A DNA stretch of 64,000 bases, taken from an uncultured Bacteroidales bacterium (GTDB taxonomy: Bacteria > Bacteroidota > Bacteroidia > Bacteroidales > UBA932). Positions 44,337 through 53,091 of the stretch are shown piece after piece. Position numbers and translations under genes: made by a program. The stretch is from contig CAMKAJ010000008.1 of the NCBI GenBank assembly GCA_946410455.1, forward strand, positions 1 through 64,000, in the 5' to 3' direction. Position 1 is the first letter of the stretch; each line of letters begins with the position of its first letter. The notes under the pieces are model-generated. The model worked only from the letters and a program-made list of their open reading frames with translations. It had not been told where the DNA came from and made no database searches.

Positions 44337-45659
44337 CTATTTCTTCTCCAATCTGAATTCTACATTCAAGGAAACATGAGATTTAACTTTCTTGCCACGC
44401 ACCAGTCCGGGCTTCCAGTCTGGGGAGGCCTTGATTACCCTAAGGGCCTCCTCTTCCAACAAAGGATGGCTGCTCCTGGCTGCCTTTACATCCGTTACAT
44501 GACCCTTTTCGTCTATCACGAAATCTACCAGCACGCGCCCCTGTATTCCCTGTTGCACAGCCTCCTGAGGATACTTCAGGTAAACATATACCCACTTCTT
44601 CAAGAATACTGCAGGATCGTTGCTGCCAAGGAAGGTTGGCTTGACGTCGCAATCGTAATACGGCACAACGCCGGAACGGCCCTCCAGATAAAGCTCTCGG
44701 GCGGCCTCTGAGGGATTGAACTCAGGCTTGGACCCTCCAGAAAGGGATACTATGTAGTTATAGAGGTATTCCACCTCCCTCTCCATCCAATCATACTCCA
44801 GGATGGACGGGGTATCCTTGACTCTGTTGTACTCAGGATACATGCCGGTAGTAAACATCGCGACAGGAATCTTGGCGTCGTAGAAAACTCTATGGTCTGA
44901 CGGGCAAGGCTCTGCCGGAACAAGCTGGGGCTGAACGGGTTGCAGCGTATTGGAGAGAGCCGTTACAGTCTTGTTCATATCGGCATTTGAAGCCGTAAAA
45001 GCATAAAAACCGGAAGATCCAGTACCGAGCATATTCAACTCCACCATGGCGTCAATCTTCTCAGGGGCCGGGAATGAACGGTGGATAAAATACCACGAAC
45101 CGGCACCATCCTTAAGTGAGGCCCCGGCCGCCAAAAGAACGACAGAGCGCTTGAGCAACACTTTATTTGTCTGCAGCATAGCGGCCAGCTGAATGAGCAC
45201 GGCAAGCCCGGAAGCGTTGCCGTTTGCACCATAGTAAATACGCCGCTCCAGAGAGCCATCCACGCTGACCATCGCCGTACCCAGGTTATCCATCCTGGCG
45301 CATACAATTATATAGCTGTCTTTCAGCTTATTATCGTATCCGGGAATGAACGCCGCCACATTGCGGGAGCGAAGGGTATCGCCGCTTTCCTGCTTGAGAC
45401 CGAACGAATCACCGTCTTCTCCGTACAGCAAATCTACACCCAGCCCTTCAAAGCGCTTGCTTATATAACGGGCAGCCTCCAATTCTCCATCGGAGCCGGC
45501 CGCCCGCCCCTCGAGCGCAGCTGATGCAAGAAACCCGACATCTTCTTTCATGTTACGAACGACTTCGCTCTCAGACAACTCGGAATACACAGGATACTTA
45601 TACTGCGCCCGCAGCCCGAAAGGTATCAGAAGTATAGCAAGAACAAGAAGACGTTTCAT
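44337..45659 (-). CDS. M28-peptidase-like protein with degenerate active site and TonB C-terminal domain
   Basis: 440 aa from the ATG at 45659 (signal peptide to LRAQ). Residues about 30-330 follow the M28 aminopeptidase pattern, but the metal and catalytic positions are altered. AHYDHLG is ARMDNLG, GADDNASG is GANGNASG, the Glu-Glu segment is GASLKDGAGS, LDMVG is LNMLG, and the last zinc His region reads YNRVKD; only SDH is kept. Residues about 350-440 are a TonB_C domain (GRVLVDFVIDEKGHVTDV). It is probably a non-catalytic periplasmic binding or scaffold protein. Confidence 0.8.
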   Translation of the reverse strand: MKRLLVLAILLIPFGLRAQYKYPVYSELSESEVVRNMKEDVGFLASAALEGRAAGSDGELEAARYISKRFEGLGVDLLYGEDGDSFGLKQESGDTLRSRNVAAFIPGYDNKLKDSYIIVCARMDNLGTAMVSVDGSLERRIYYGANGNASGLAVLIQLAAMLQTNKVLLKRSVVLLAAGASLKDGAGSWYFIHRSFPAPEKIDAMVELNMLGTGSSGFYAFTASNADMNKTVTALSNTLQPVQPQLVPAEPCPSDHRVFYDAKIPVAMFTTGMYPEYNRVKDTPSILEYDWMEREVEYLYNYIVSLSGGSKPEFNPSEAARELYLEGRSGVVPYYDCDVKPTFLGSNDPAVFLKKWVYVYLKYPQEAVQQGIQGRVLVDFVIDEKGHVTDVKAARSSHPLLEEEALRVIKASPDWKPGLVRGKKVKSHVSLNVEFRLEKK

Positions 45660-45663
45660 TATC

Positions 45664-46209
45664 TCACTCATTTACAAGCACCCAAAGATGCTTGGAAGAA
45701 TAGGGTAATTGTTCAATCCTAAGATAAGATTCCAGTATCTCGCTAATTCGGTTGCTCGGAGCCACAAGTACGGCATCAGCAGTCTTTCGACACTTTACAG
45801 CTATGGTCTGATACCCATCCTCTGCATAAAGAGAGATAAGATTCTGCGCATTATTCTTGTCGGCAAAAACCCCTGCAACCACGTAATAACGGTGATCGAG
45901 CGTACTTGTTTGAATATGCTTGAGCTGTGATGCAGAGAATAACTTGCCGGCACGGGTAAGCGTATCCATAGCCGCTATAGAATCCCTCGCTGCCTGCTCA
46001 ACACGGGCAATCGAGTCAAGACGGGCCTTGGCCAGGGAGTCCCTACGCTGCTCTGCCTTTGCTATAAGCGCACGCTTACGTGCAATGTCTTCCGAACCAG
46101 GACGGCCTGCGAGCGAACGCAGAAAGTCACAGGAGGAGACGAAGCACGTAAGCAACGCCAGAGCGAGAATTATGCTACTTAGCCTGTGCAGCTGCCACAA
46201 CTGCAGCAT
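45664..46209 (-). CDS. SPOR-domain lipoprotein
   Basis: 181 aa from the ATG at 46209, which lies 35 bp inside the TPR gene. A lipoprotein signal (LTCFVSSCDF) is followed by an Ala/Arg/Asp-rich charged coiled-coil segment (about 40-95). A SPOR domain begins HRYYVVAGVFADKNNAQNL and ends YSSKHLWVLVNE. SPOR domains bind denuded peptidoglycan glycans at division sites. With TPR and TonB_C/M28-like neighbours it suggests an envelope-assembly cluster. Confidence 0.85.
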   Translation of the reverse strand: MLQLWQLHRLSSIILALALLTCFVSSCDFLRSLAGRPGSEDIARKRALIAKAEQRRDSLAKARLDSIARVEQAARDSIAAMDTLTRAGKLFSASQLKHIQTSTLDHRYYVVAGVFADKNNAQNLISLYAEDGYQTIAVKCRKTADAVLVAPSNRISEILESYLRIEQLPYSSKHLWVLVNE

Positions 46210-47497
46210 ATTTGTCGTATTTCTGCTGATAAGAATCGTCGGTGGTGCGGAAGCGGAAGCAAGCATTCTTAAGATACTCTGCTACAGCTACTTTAGTGCC
46301 TTCGTCCTTAAGGATTTCGTAGGCCTGCTCGAAGGGCTCGATGCAAGACTTGAGGCAGCTCTCGAATTTCTCTACCAGAGCCATGTACTTGGCGTCGTCC
46401 ATCTCGTTCTGGGCCTCCTCGGAGTACTTGATAGCCAGATTGTAGAACATCTGACCCTTGCCGATGAATCCGTATGCATAAGCAGGATCTATTACAGCGC
46501 ACTTGTCGTAAGCGACTACTGCGTCATCAGTCTTGCCAAGCTGGTTGCAGATATTACCCTCTACATAATAGAGAGAGGGGTTGTTGGGCTCGTTCTTCTT
46601 TGCCTCATCGAGCAGCTCAAACAGACGGTCGGTACTTCCGTTGTTGTTGATGTAATAGTTGATAAGGCCCACCAGAATGCTCTGGCTCTGAGGGAACCTC
46701 TGGAAACCCTCCTCGAGGTAATCCTTACCCTTCTCGGCTGCACCCTTCTTCTCGGCAATGTCGGCGAGCTTTGCAAAGGTCTCACCGCCCTCTCCGTAAT
46801 AACCAATCTCGTAAGCATTCTGGAAGAACACTTCAGCGCGGTCCATGTCGCCTGCAAGCCATGCAGTAAAACCAGCGTTGTAAATAGAATTGGAATCCAG
46901 CTGGCTGAGGGGCTCGGTGGCGCGGGCGATTGCTGCAGACTCAAAGAGCTTGGAAGCTTTTGCAAGGTCTCCAAGGGTATAGCTGGTGTATGCCTGCTCG
47001 TTGAACTTTCCGGAGATAGAAAGCAGAGCTCCGGTGATATCCTTGGTCTTGGAGTGCTTGACATCCAGCTCTCCGGCCTTTTTGAAAGCCTCAAGGGCCA
47101 TGGTCAGAGCGTCTTCATAAATTGGCTGGGTAACCTCGATGAGCCCGAGCTGACCTGCTGCATTGTAATAATAGTTCCTGGTAGGATAAACCTCCTTGTC
47201 CCAGGTCTGGCCCCCAAGAGACACACGCTCCACGGCGCTGGGCCTCTCGTTATTAGACACAAGCTGAACCTCGTTTCTGCTGGCACCGAGCCAACCGCTG
47301 CCGGCAGGAGCGTCGTATGCATCAATAAGAGCCTGTCCATATTTAATCCAGGTGCCGAACTTCTCGGCCTTCTTAGGATTCTCGGTATCGGCTTTAGCCT
47401 TCTGTACAGCATTCTGTGCAGCAGAAATGCTCTTAACCTGTGCATTTGCCGAAATGACTGTGGCTGCAAGAGCCAGTACCATCAAAACTTTTTTCAT
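46175..47497 (-). CDS. exported tetratricopeptide-repeat protein
   Basis: 440 aa with a Sec signal peptide (to ISANAQ). Several TPR-like helical pairs are visible, for example AYTSYTLGDLAKASKLFESAA near 170 (quoted in part), SIYNAGFTAWLAGDMDRAEVF and LYYVEGNICNQLGKTDDAVVAY near 320. No catalytic motif. It is probably a periplasmic scaffold. It begins 11 bp after the gyrA stop, so it is likely expressed from the gyrA transcript. Confidence 0.85.
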   Translation of the reverse strand: MKKVLMVLALAATVISANAQVKSISAAQNAVQKAKADTENPKKAEKFGTWIKYGQALIDAYDAPAGSGWLGASRNEVQLVSNNERPSAVERVSLGGQTWDKEVYPTRNYYYNAAGQLGLIEVTQPIYEDALTMALEAFKKAGELDVKHSKTKDITGALLSISGKFNEQAYTSYTLGDLAKASKLFESAAIARATEPLSQLDSNSIYNAGFTAWLAGDMDRAEVFFQNAYEIGYYGEGGETFAKLADIAEKKGAAEKGKDYLEEGFQRFPQSQSILVGLINYYINNNGSTDRLFELLDEAKKNEPNNPSLYYVEGNICNQLGKTDDAVVAYDKCAVIDPAYAYGFIGKGQMFYNLAIKYSEEAQNEMDDAKYMALVEKFESCLKSCIEPFEQAYEILKDEGTKVAVAEYLKNACFRFRTTDDSYQQKYDKYAAVVAAAQAK

Positions 47498-47508
47498 GGC
47501 TATAAGAT

Positions 47509-50028
47509 TTATTCGTTTTCTGTTGTTTCTTCTATACCGGAGGCAACATCTTGCTCCTCTTCCTTAGGTACCGGGCAGACAGCTGCAATAGAGTCTCCCT
47601 CGCGTATGTTGATCAGGCGTACGCCTTGAGTGGCGCGGCCCGCGACCCTGATTTCGCTCACGGACATCCTGATAGTGAGTCCGGATTTATTAATAATCAT
47701 GAGGTCGTTCTCTTCTGTAACAGACTTGATTGCAACAAGCGCGCCAGTCTTCTCTGTGATGTTGATGGTCTTTACGCCCTGTGCCCCTCTGTGAGTTATG
47801 CTGTATTCGTCGGGAGAGGTGCGTTTACCATAGCCATTCTCGCTGACTACCAGCACAGTACGGGCCGCGTAATCGGCATCCTGGGGATTGAATGACAGGG
47901 CACCCACAACCTCGTCGTCATCTTTTATGCTGATACCGCGTACACCGGAACTGTTGCGGCCCAGGCTGCGAAGCTCCTCCTCGCGGAAGTGGCAGCAGCG
48001 GCCATTGCGGGCAGCAATCATAATCTCGTTCTTGCCGTCTGTGAGCAGGGCGTCGAGCAGTTCGTCTCCCTCGCGGATATTGATAGCGATAATGCCCTTA
48101 TTGAAACTGCGGGAGTTGGTATAGTCGGCCAGGTCGGTCTTCTTGATCACACCGCGCTTGGTAACGAGAATCACATAGCGCTCTGCATCAGTGTCTGCAT
48201 TCTTGGGCAGAGGGATGTTGAGATAGGTGCGGATCTTGTCTTCCGGATCGATGGAGAGCAGGTTTTGCACCGCACGGCCCTTTGAAGTACGCGTACCCTC
48301 GGGCAGCTCGTAAACCTTCTTGCAGTAGCGCACGCCCTTATCGGTAAAGAAGAGCATCACGGAATGCATGTTGGCTACGTAGATATGCTCGATGAAATCC
48401 TCGTCGCGGGTAGCGCTTGCCTTCTTGCCCACGCCTCCCCTGCTCTGGGTGCGGAATTCGCTGAGCGGAGTGCGCTTGATGTATCCGAGGTGGGAAATGG
48501 TGATGACCACGTCCTCATCGGGATAGAAGTCCTCGGGGTTGAACTCGTCTGCGCTGAGAGTAATCTCCGTGCGGCGGTCGTCACCATACTTGGCCTTCAT
48601 CTCGGAAGACTCCTGCTTGACGATTGCGAGCTGCTCGGCTTCGCTGCCAAGGATCACCTGGCAACGGGCAATGAACTTCTCCAACTCGTCGTATTCGGCC
48701 TGCAGCCTGTCTTTCTCCAGACCGGTGAGCTGACGCAGGCGCATTTCTACGATTGCAGCAGCCTGAAGCTCCGTGAATCCGAAGGTCTCCGAGAGCTCTG
48801 CCTTGGCATCATCCACGCTCTTGGAGTGGCGTATGATAGCTACTATCTCATCTATAACGTCGATGGCCTTGAGCAAGCCTTCCAGGATATGGGCGCGCTT
48901 GAGGGCCTTGTCAAGCTCGAACTTGGTGCGGCGCACCACTACCTCGTGGCGGAATTCCACGAAGTTCTGAATCATTTCCTTAAGAGAGAGGGTGCGCGGA
49001 CGGCCCTTCACCAGCGCCACATTGTTGATGGCAAAGCTGGACTGAAGCGCCGTGTACTTGAAGAGCATGTTGAGCACCACGTTGGAGTTGGCTCCCATCT
49101 TGAGGGGAATCTCGATACGTATGCCCTCGCGGTTTGTAAGCTCCAGCAAGTCGGCAATGCCCTCTATCTTCTTGTCGCGTACCAGCTCGCCGATGTGGGC
49201 AATCATGTCGCGCTTGTTCACCATGTACGGAATCTCCGTCACCACTATGGTCTCGCGGCCGTTATCTGCAACCTCAATCTCGGTGCGGGCACGCACGACA
49301 ACCCTGCCACGGCCGCTGTTGTATGCATCCACAATTCCCTGGCGGCCCATGATGATGCCTCCCGTAGGGAAATCGGGGCCCTTGACATGCTCCATCAACT
49401 CCTCAGTAGTGATATCCGGATTGTCGATGTATGCGCAGATTGCGTCACAGATTTCACCCAGGTTATGTGGGGCCATGTTGGTGGCCATACCTACCGCAAT
49501 GCCAGACGAGCCGTTCAGTAACAGCAGGGGCAGCTTGGTAGGCAGGACGGTAGGCTCCTGGAGAGAGTCGTCGAAGTTCAGCGTCATATCGACGGTATCC
49601 TTGTCTATATCTGCGAGGATATCTTCCGTCATCTTGGCGAGCTTAGCCTCAGTGTATCGCATTGCCGCGACGGGGTCGCCGTCCATGGAACCGAAGTTAC
49701 CTTGCCCGAAAACAAGAGGGTAACGCTGGTTCCAGGGCTGGGCCAGACGCGCCATAGCGTCGTAAACACTGGAATCTCCGTGAGGGTGGTATTTACCCAG
49801 AACTTCACCGACGATACGGGCAGACTTCTTGGTCTGGCCGCCGAAGCTCAAGCCCAGTCCGTCCATTCCAAAGAGGACGCGGCGCTGTACCGGCTTGAGG
49901 CCGTCACGCACATCGGGGAGTGCTCTGGAAACAATGACGGACATCGAGTAGTCGATGTACGCCGTGCGCATTTCGTGATCAATTTCTACCGGCTCTATAT
50001 AGCCGCGTACGACTTCTTCACTATCCAT
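47509..50028 (-). CDS. gyrA: DNA gyrase subunit A
   Basis: 839 aa. The breakage-reunion domain has the active Tyr in [10 protein letters not shown]. The quinolone-resistance region reads [14 protein letters not shown], retaining Ser and Asp at the positions equivalent to E. coli 83 and 87. The C-terminal beta-pinwheel contains repeats such as RGVKKT-type and AQGVKTI segments. With GyrB (not in the window) it supercoils DNA. The acidic C-terminus ends IEETTENE. It leads a long minus-strand directon. Confidence 0.97.
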   Translation of the reverse strand: MDSEEVVRGYIEPVEIDHEMRTAYIDYSMSVIVSRALPDVRDGLKPVQRRVLFGMDGLGLSFGGQTKKSARIVGEVLGKYHPHGDSSVYDAMARLAQPWNQRYPLVFGQGNFGSMDGDPVAAMRYTEAKLAKMTEDILADIDKDTVDMTLNFDDSLQEPTVLPTKLPLLLLNGSSGIAVGMATNMAPHNLGEICDAICAYIDNPDITTEELMEHVKGPDFPTGGIIMGRQGIVDAYNSGRGRVVVRARTEIEVADNGRETIVVTEIPYMVNKRDMIAHIGELVRDKKIEGIADLLELTNREGIRIEIPLKMGANSNVVLNMLFKYTALQSSFAINNVALVKGRPRTLSLKEMIQNFVEFRHEVVVRRTKFELDKALKRAHILEGLLKAIDVIDEIVAIIRHSKSVDDAKAELSETFGFTELQAAAIVEMRLRQLTGLEKDRLQAEYDELEKFIARCQVILGSEAEQLAIVKQESSEMKAKYGDDRRTEITLSADEFNPEDFYPDEDVVITISHLGYIKRTPLSEFRTQSRGGVGKKASATRDEDFIEHIYVANMHSVMLFFTDKGVRYCKKVYELPEGTRTSKGRAVQNLLSIDPEDKIRTYLNIPLPKNADTDAERYVILVTKRGVIKKTDLADYTNSRSFNKGIIAINIREGDELLDALLTDGKNEIMIAARNGRCCHFREEELRSLGRNSSGVRGISIKDDDEVVGALSFNPQDADYAARTVLVVSENGYGKRTSPDEYSITHRGAQGVKTINITEKTGALVAIKSVTEENDLMIINKSGLTIRMSVSEIRVAGRATQGVRLINIREGDSIAAVCPVPKEEEQDVASGIEETTENE

Positions 50029-50052
50029 TTATTTAGCTTCTTTATAATCGTA

Positions 50053-50060
50053 CAAATATA
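50053..50060 (-). promoter_or_regulatory. -7 element for the gyrA directon
   Basis: Minus-strand TATATTTG, 24 nt before the ATG at 50028. Confidence 0.65.
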
Positions 50061-50095
50061 ATAATAATTTGCGAATTTTTGTGCATCTTTGCGGC

Positions 50096-50731
50096 ATGGA
50101 ATTGCGCTTTTCTGACGTTTTTTTGAAGGTTCTGGAGTTTAGCCGGGACGAGGCCTTGCGCACGGGCTGGCACAACATCTGCCCAGACCATATAATGCTC
50201 GCCATAATGCGGCATTCAAGCAACGACGCATGCCTAGCCCTAGAGTCTGCCGGCATCGACACAGCGCTGTTCAAAGAGCAAATAGACGCGGCTGTATTCG
50301 TAGATGAAGCAGTGCCATGGGAAGAGCGCGACAGCATTAATCTGTGCGAAAGTTCAATCAGTATGCTGCAACACGCCGCGCTTGAGGCGACCCGCTGCGG
50401 GAGCCCCGTCCTGGAGCCGCTGCACTTTCTGCTCGCCGTATGCCGCGTAGCTGGCTGTTACAGCCACGACTTCTTGAGCGACGGCGACATATCTCTACGC
50501 GCCCTTGTAGAAGCATCCGGACTTGAATGGTCGCAATACGGACTTGACAGCCGGGCCTTGGCCTCTGGCGGGGCGGATGCAAGTACCTCAGCATCTAAAG
50601 ACGGCCTCTCCGGGAGCAGTTCCTCCGAGGACGGCCATGCCGGGAACTTCCCTGACGCCAGTCTCCTTGCCGCAGCCCTCGAACGCCGCCTTCGCGAAGG
50701 TTACACCACCGACAACCCTCTGGCCAGCTAA
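50096..50731 (+). CDS. stand-alone Clp N-terminal domain protein (no AAA+ module)
   Basis: 211 aa from the ATG at 50096 (a TTG-started ORF from 50069 is less likely). Two Clp_N repeats are visible: residues 3-75 (RFSDVFLKVLEFSRDEALRTG, NICPDHIMLAIMRH) and about 85-150 (SMLQHAALEATRCG, LEPLHFLLAV). A Ser/Gly/Asp-rich linker (about 165-190) and a short helical tail (LLAAALERRLREGY) follow. No Walker motifs are present. It could be an adaptor or a relic of ClpC. A near-consensus -7 (CATCTTTG) ends 5 nt upstream. Divergent from gyrA. Confidence 0.78.
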   Translation: MELRFSDVFLKVLEFSRDEALRTGWHNICPDHIMLAIMRHSSNDACLALESAGIDTALFKEQIDAAVFVDEAVPWEERDSINLCESSISMLQHAALEATRCGSPVLEPLHFLLAVCRVAGCYSHDFLSDGDISLRALVEASGLEWSQYGLDSRALASGGADASTSASKDGLSGSSSSEDGHAGNFPDASLLAAALERRLREGYTTDNPLAS

Positions 50732-50750
50732 GCCGGATCACCAACTGAAG

Positions 50751-50788
50751 TGCGCGTAGGGATACTTTCTAGTGTACCTCTACGCGCA
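50751..50788. other. inverted repeat 3' of the Clp_N gene
   Basis: TGCGCGTAG (50751-50759) and CTACGCGCA (50780-50788). It is followed by A7 rather than T on the plus strand, so it is not a standard plus-strand terminator. The left arm can instead pair with CGCGCACT near 50835-50842. Confidence 0.5.
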
Positions 50789-50806
50789 AAAAAAGGCGAA
50801 AATGAA

Positions 50807-50836
50807 CGCAGGGGTACAAGCAAATGTCCCCCTGCG
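50807..50836 (-). terminator. hairpin 3' of the uridine phosphorylase gene
   Basis: CGCAGGGG-T-ACA (50807-50818) pairs with TGT-C-CCCCTGCG (50825-50836), one mismatch, 6-nt loop. On the minus strand T-rich sequence follows, with a T7 run about 12 nt further, so termination is plausible but not textbook. Confidence 0.5.
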
Positions 50837-50846
50837 CGCACTAAAT

Positions 50847-51731
50847 TTACAGCGTCGACATTCTGTCGACCGCCAGTTCTACGAGCTTACGAATAGCGGG
50901 CTTGTAGTCGGGGTTGGAACTCTGGAGATAACGGTTGGCTATGATGCAGCAAACAGTCGAGGCATTGTGTCCGAGATGGGCGGCAAGTCCGGCCAGCGGC
51001 GAGCTCTCCATCTCGAAGTTGGTAATGCGATAGTCCTCGCCGGCCTCGGAGAAGCGGAAGCTCTCAATATCCTCGAGCATATTAGGCATTGCAAGCGGCA
51101 CCCTTACGATTCTGCCCTGGGGCCCGTAAAAACCACATGCAGAAATGGTTACGCCCTTAACGGTGACATCCTTAAGCAAATCTATAATCTTGGGAGATGC
51201 TTTTACAAAGTAAGGAGAAGGAAGGACATCGAGCCAGTTCATGTGCTTTTTGAAAGATTCCTCAACTGCAGGAATAGTAACCTTTTCGCGGTTGCCATAC
51301 CAGTTCATGACGCCATCAAATCCCACGCTGATGTGGGCCAGCACATAGCTTCCCAGGGGAATATCTGGATGAAGGGCGCCAGAGGTTCCTATGCGGAGAA
51401 TATTCAGGGCCTTGTGCTCGGGCTTGACTTCGCGGGTCTTGAAGTCTACATTCGCAAGAGCGTCGAGTTCGGTCATGACGATGTCGATATTATCGGGACC
51501 GATTCCATGGGAAATCGCAGTGATACGGGTGCCGTTACGCCTGCCAGTAATAGACACGAACTCACGTGACTCATGACGGAATTCGATGTCTGTGAGGTAC
51601 TCTCCAATCATGTCTACACGGGAGGGGTCGCCTACCATGATGACATTGTCGGCAAGCTCTTCCGGTTTGAGGTGAATATGGAATACAGAGCCGTCGCCGT
51701 TGATGATGAGTTCAGATTCGGGGATGCGCAT
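50847..51731 (-). CDS. udp: uridine phosphorylase family nucleoside phosphorylase
   Basis: 294 aa PNP/UDP-family enzyme. MVGDPSRVDMIGEYL forms the phosphate-binding start, and LRIGTSGALHPDIPLGSYV and the base/ribose-binding NFEMESSPLAGLAAHLG follow. It is longer than E. coli Udp (253 aa), as is usual for Bacteroidetes homologues. It phosphorolyses pyrimidine (or other) nucleosides for salvage. It is the last gene of the LytTR-DUF4293-udp unit. Confidence 0.88.
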   Translation of the reverse strand: MRIPESELIINGDGSVFHIHLKPEELADNVIMVGDPSRVDMIGEYLTDIEFRHESREFVSITGRRNGTRITAISHGIGPDNIDIVMTELDALANVDFKTREVKPEHKALNILRIGTSGALHPDIPLGSYVLAHISVGFDGVMNWYGNREKVTIPAVEESFKKHMNWLDVLPSPYFVKASPKIIDLLKDVTVKGVTISACGFYGPQGRIVRVPLAMPNMLEDIESFRFSEAGEDYRITNFEMESSPLAGLAAHLGHNASTVCCIIANRYLQSSNPDYKPAIRKLVELAVDRMSTL

Positions 51732-51742
51732 AATATTGAATT

Positions 51743-52147
51743 TTAATGTTTTGATCGTTTGCTTGAGCGGAGTCTGCTAGAACTGCGGACCATTAGCTCG
51801 TCGGCCCAGATGGCCCGTGCCGCCATAATATCCAGGATGACGGCGGCTATTGGGAAAAGCGCAGGGACGTGGAACAGCGGGTCGTTCCCGGTAACCACAA
51901 AGTCCACCACCAGCCACGCCTGGAGAGCGAGGGTGAGCAAGGCCGAAAGCACGGCTGTACGCACTTGGAAAACACGGAATTTCCAGGTCGTGAGGGCCAG
52001 CAGGTTAAGAGCAGTAATCAGTATCAACAGAATAAGATATGGCCAGTATGAGATAAATGAAATCTCGCCTGCCTTATCACAAAAGAACATGGCTGCCACC
52101 AATGCGGTCGCAAGGGCCAGATAAAGGGTTTGTACTCTCTGCCACAT
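51743..52147 (-). CDS. DUF4293 membrane protein
   Basis: 134 aa from the ATG at 52147, 2 bp after the LytTR gene stop; a TTG start at 52153 would overlap it. It opens MWQRVQTLYLALATAL, typical of DUF4293, and has four membrane helices and a basic Ser/Arg/Lys-rich tail. The family is Bacteroidetes-specific and its function unknown. Confidence 0.85.
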   Translation of the reverse strand: MWQRVQTLYLALATALVAAMFFCDKAGEISFISYWPYLILLILITALNLLALTTWKFRVFQVRTAVLSALLTLALQAWLVVDFVVTGNDPLFHVPALFPIAAVILDIMAARAIWADELMVRSSSRLRSSKRSKH

Positions 52148-52149
52148 AA

Positions 52150-53034
52150 TCAATATCTTGAATTGAAGCGGGCAAGCACGGCCTGCTCGTAAGTTTTAGA
52201 CACGGGAATGCGCGGGGTAGAGTCGCTGTCCAAATCAACCACATAACCCTCGCGTTCAGAAATCAACATACGGACTTTCCGAATATTGATGATATATTTT
52301 CGGTGACAGCGCACCAGGTCGCTGTCTGCAAAACTCTCTTCTACAGTCTTGAGCCTGCAGCGCAGCATGTATTTCTTAAGCTCACCGGAAGCGTCGGTAT
52401 ACCAAACCTGTATGTAATTGTCATCCGATTCAATGAAGAACAGATTGTCCGGACTGATTGAGAGCTTGAGTACTCCGTTGTTGTCGAAGAGAGTAATACG
52501 CTTTTCTTCGCTGGGAGTCAGGGGCACGTCACTGACTACGTTGCCGTAATTCATCAGCCTTATGGTATTGTCCCTCTCTTCTATCATAAAGTACTGAGCC
52601 ATAAGTACATAGGGGACGCCTAGCGAAATACTGGTATATACAACGGCTCCCAGGCACAGCCTCCAGATTTCCTTATTGGCAAGGTCGATAATGCCGAACT
52701 TGTCGCCCTCTACCGTAAAAAAGCAATACAGCATGGCTATCAGCATAATCTCGGCGACATTCCACAAAATATACCTGTAGATGGGAAAATGCTTTGCGTT
52801 ACGCTTTATGTAAAGAAGCACCTTGCTGAACACCACAATCGAGAGTGAAATCAGGTAGAAAACCACCGTAAACAAAAAAGCTTCTCCTCCGCCAAGTTCA
52901 AACCACGCATTATTAATTAACGGAACGCTTATCAGCAAGAAAGCCAAAGAAAAGAAGGCCGCAAAGCTTACGGTCATTATCAACTGGTGCTTGCCTAGCA
53001 GGAATCTCGGCAGCTGGTCTTTGGGTGTGCGCAT
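52150..53034 (-). CDS. LytTR-domain regulator with membrane-anchored N-terminus
   Basis: 294 aa from the ATG at 53034, 7 nt below a perfect -7 element; the in-frame extension to 53556 overlaps fabF and is excluded. About four membrane helices (residues 18-160) are followed by a LytTR DNA-binding domain (about 190-290): NLFFIESDDNYIQVWY, MLRCRLKTVEE, LVRCHRKYIINIRKV. It lacks a response-regulator receiver domain, so the membrane part is likely the sensor. First gene of the udp unit. Confidence 0.88.
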   Translation of the reverse strand: MRTPKDQLPRFLLGKHQLIMTVSFAAFFSLAFLLISVPLINNAWFELGGGEAFLFTVVFYLISLSIVVFSKVLLYIKRNAKHFPIYRYILWNVAEIMLIAMLYCFFTVEGDKFGIIDLANKEIWRLCLGAVVYTSISLGVPYVLMAQYFMIEERDNTIRLMNYGNVVSDVPLTPSEEKRITLFDNNGVLKLSISPDNLFFIESDDNYIQVWYTDASGELKKYMLRCRLKTVEESFADSDLVRCHRKYIINIRKVRMLISEREGYVVDLDSDSTPRIPVSKTYEQAVLARFNSRY

Positions 53035-53041
53035 AGACCTA

Positions 53042-53049
53042 CAAATATA
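53042..53049 (-). promoter_or_regulatory. -7 element for the LytTR-DUF4293-udp unit
   Basis: Minus-strand TATATTTG, 7 nt before the ATG at 53034. It lies 13 bp from the fabF -7 element. Confidence 0.65.
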
Positions 53050-53062
53050 GCAAAAAAGTTTG

Positions 53063-53070
53063 TATATTTG
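53063..53070 (+). promoter_or_regulatory. -7 element for the fabF-like gene
   Basis: TATATTTG, 21 nt before the ATG at 53092. Confidence 0.65.
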
Positions 53071-53091
53071 CAGCCTCAAAACCAGTGTATT

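Noticed and set aside
45920..47629. 569-aa plus-strand ORF opposite the TPR and SPOR genes
   Set aside because: Antisense shadow that spans two real genes and the end of gyrA.
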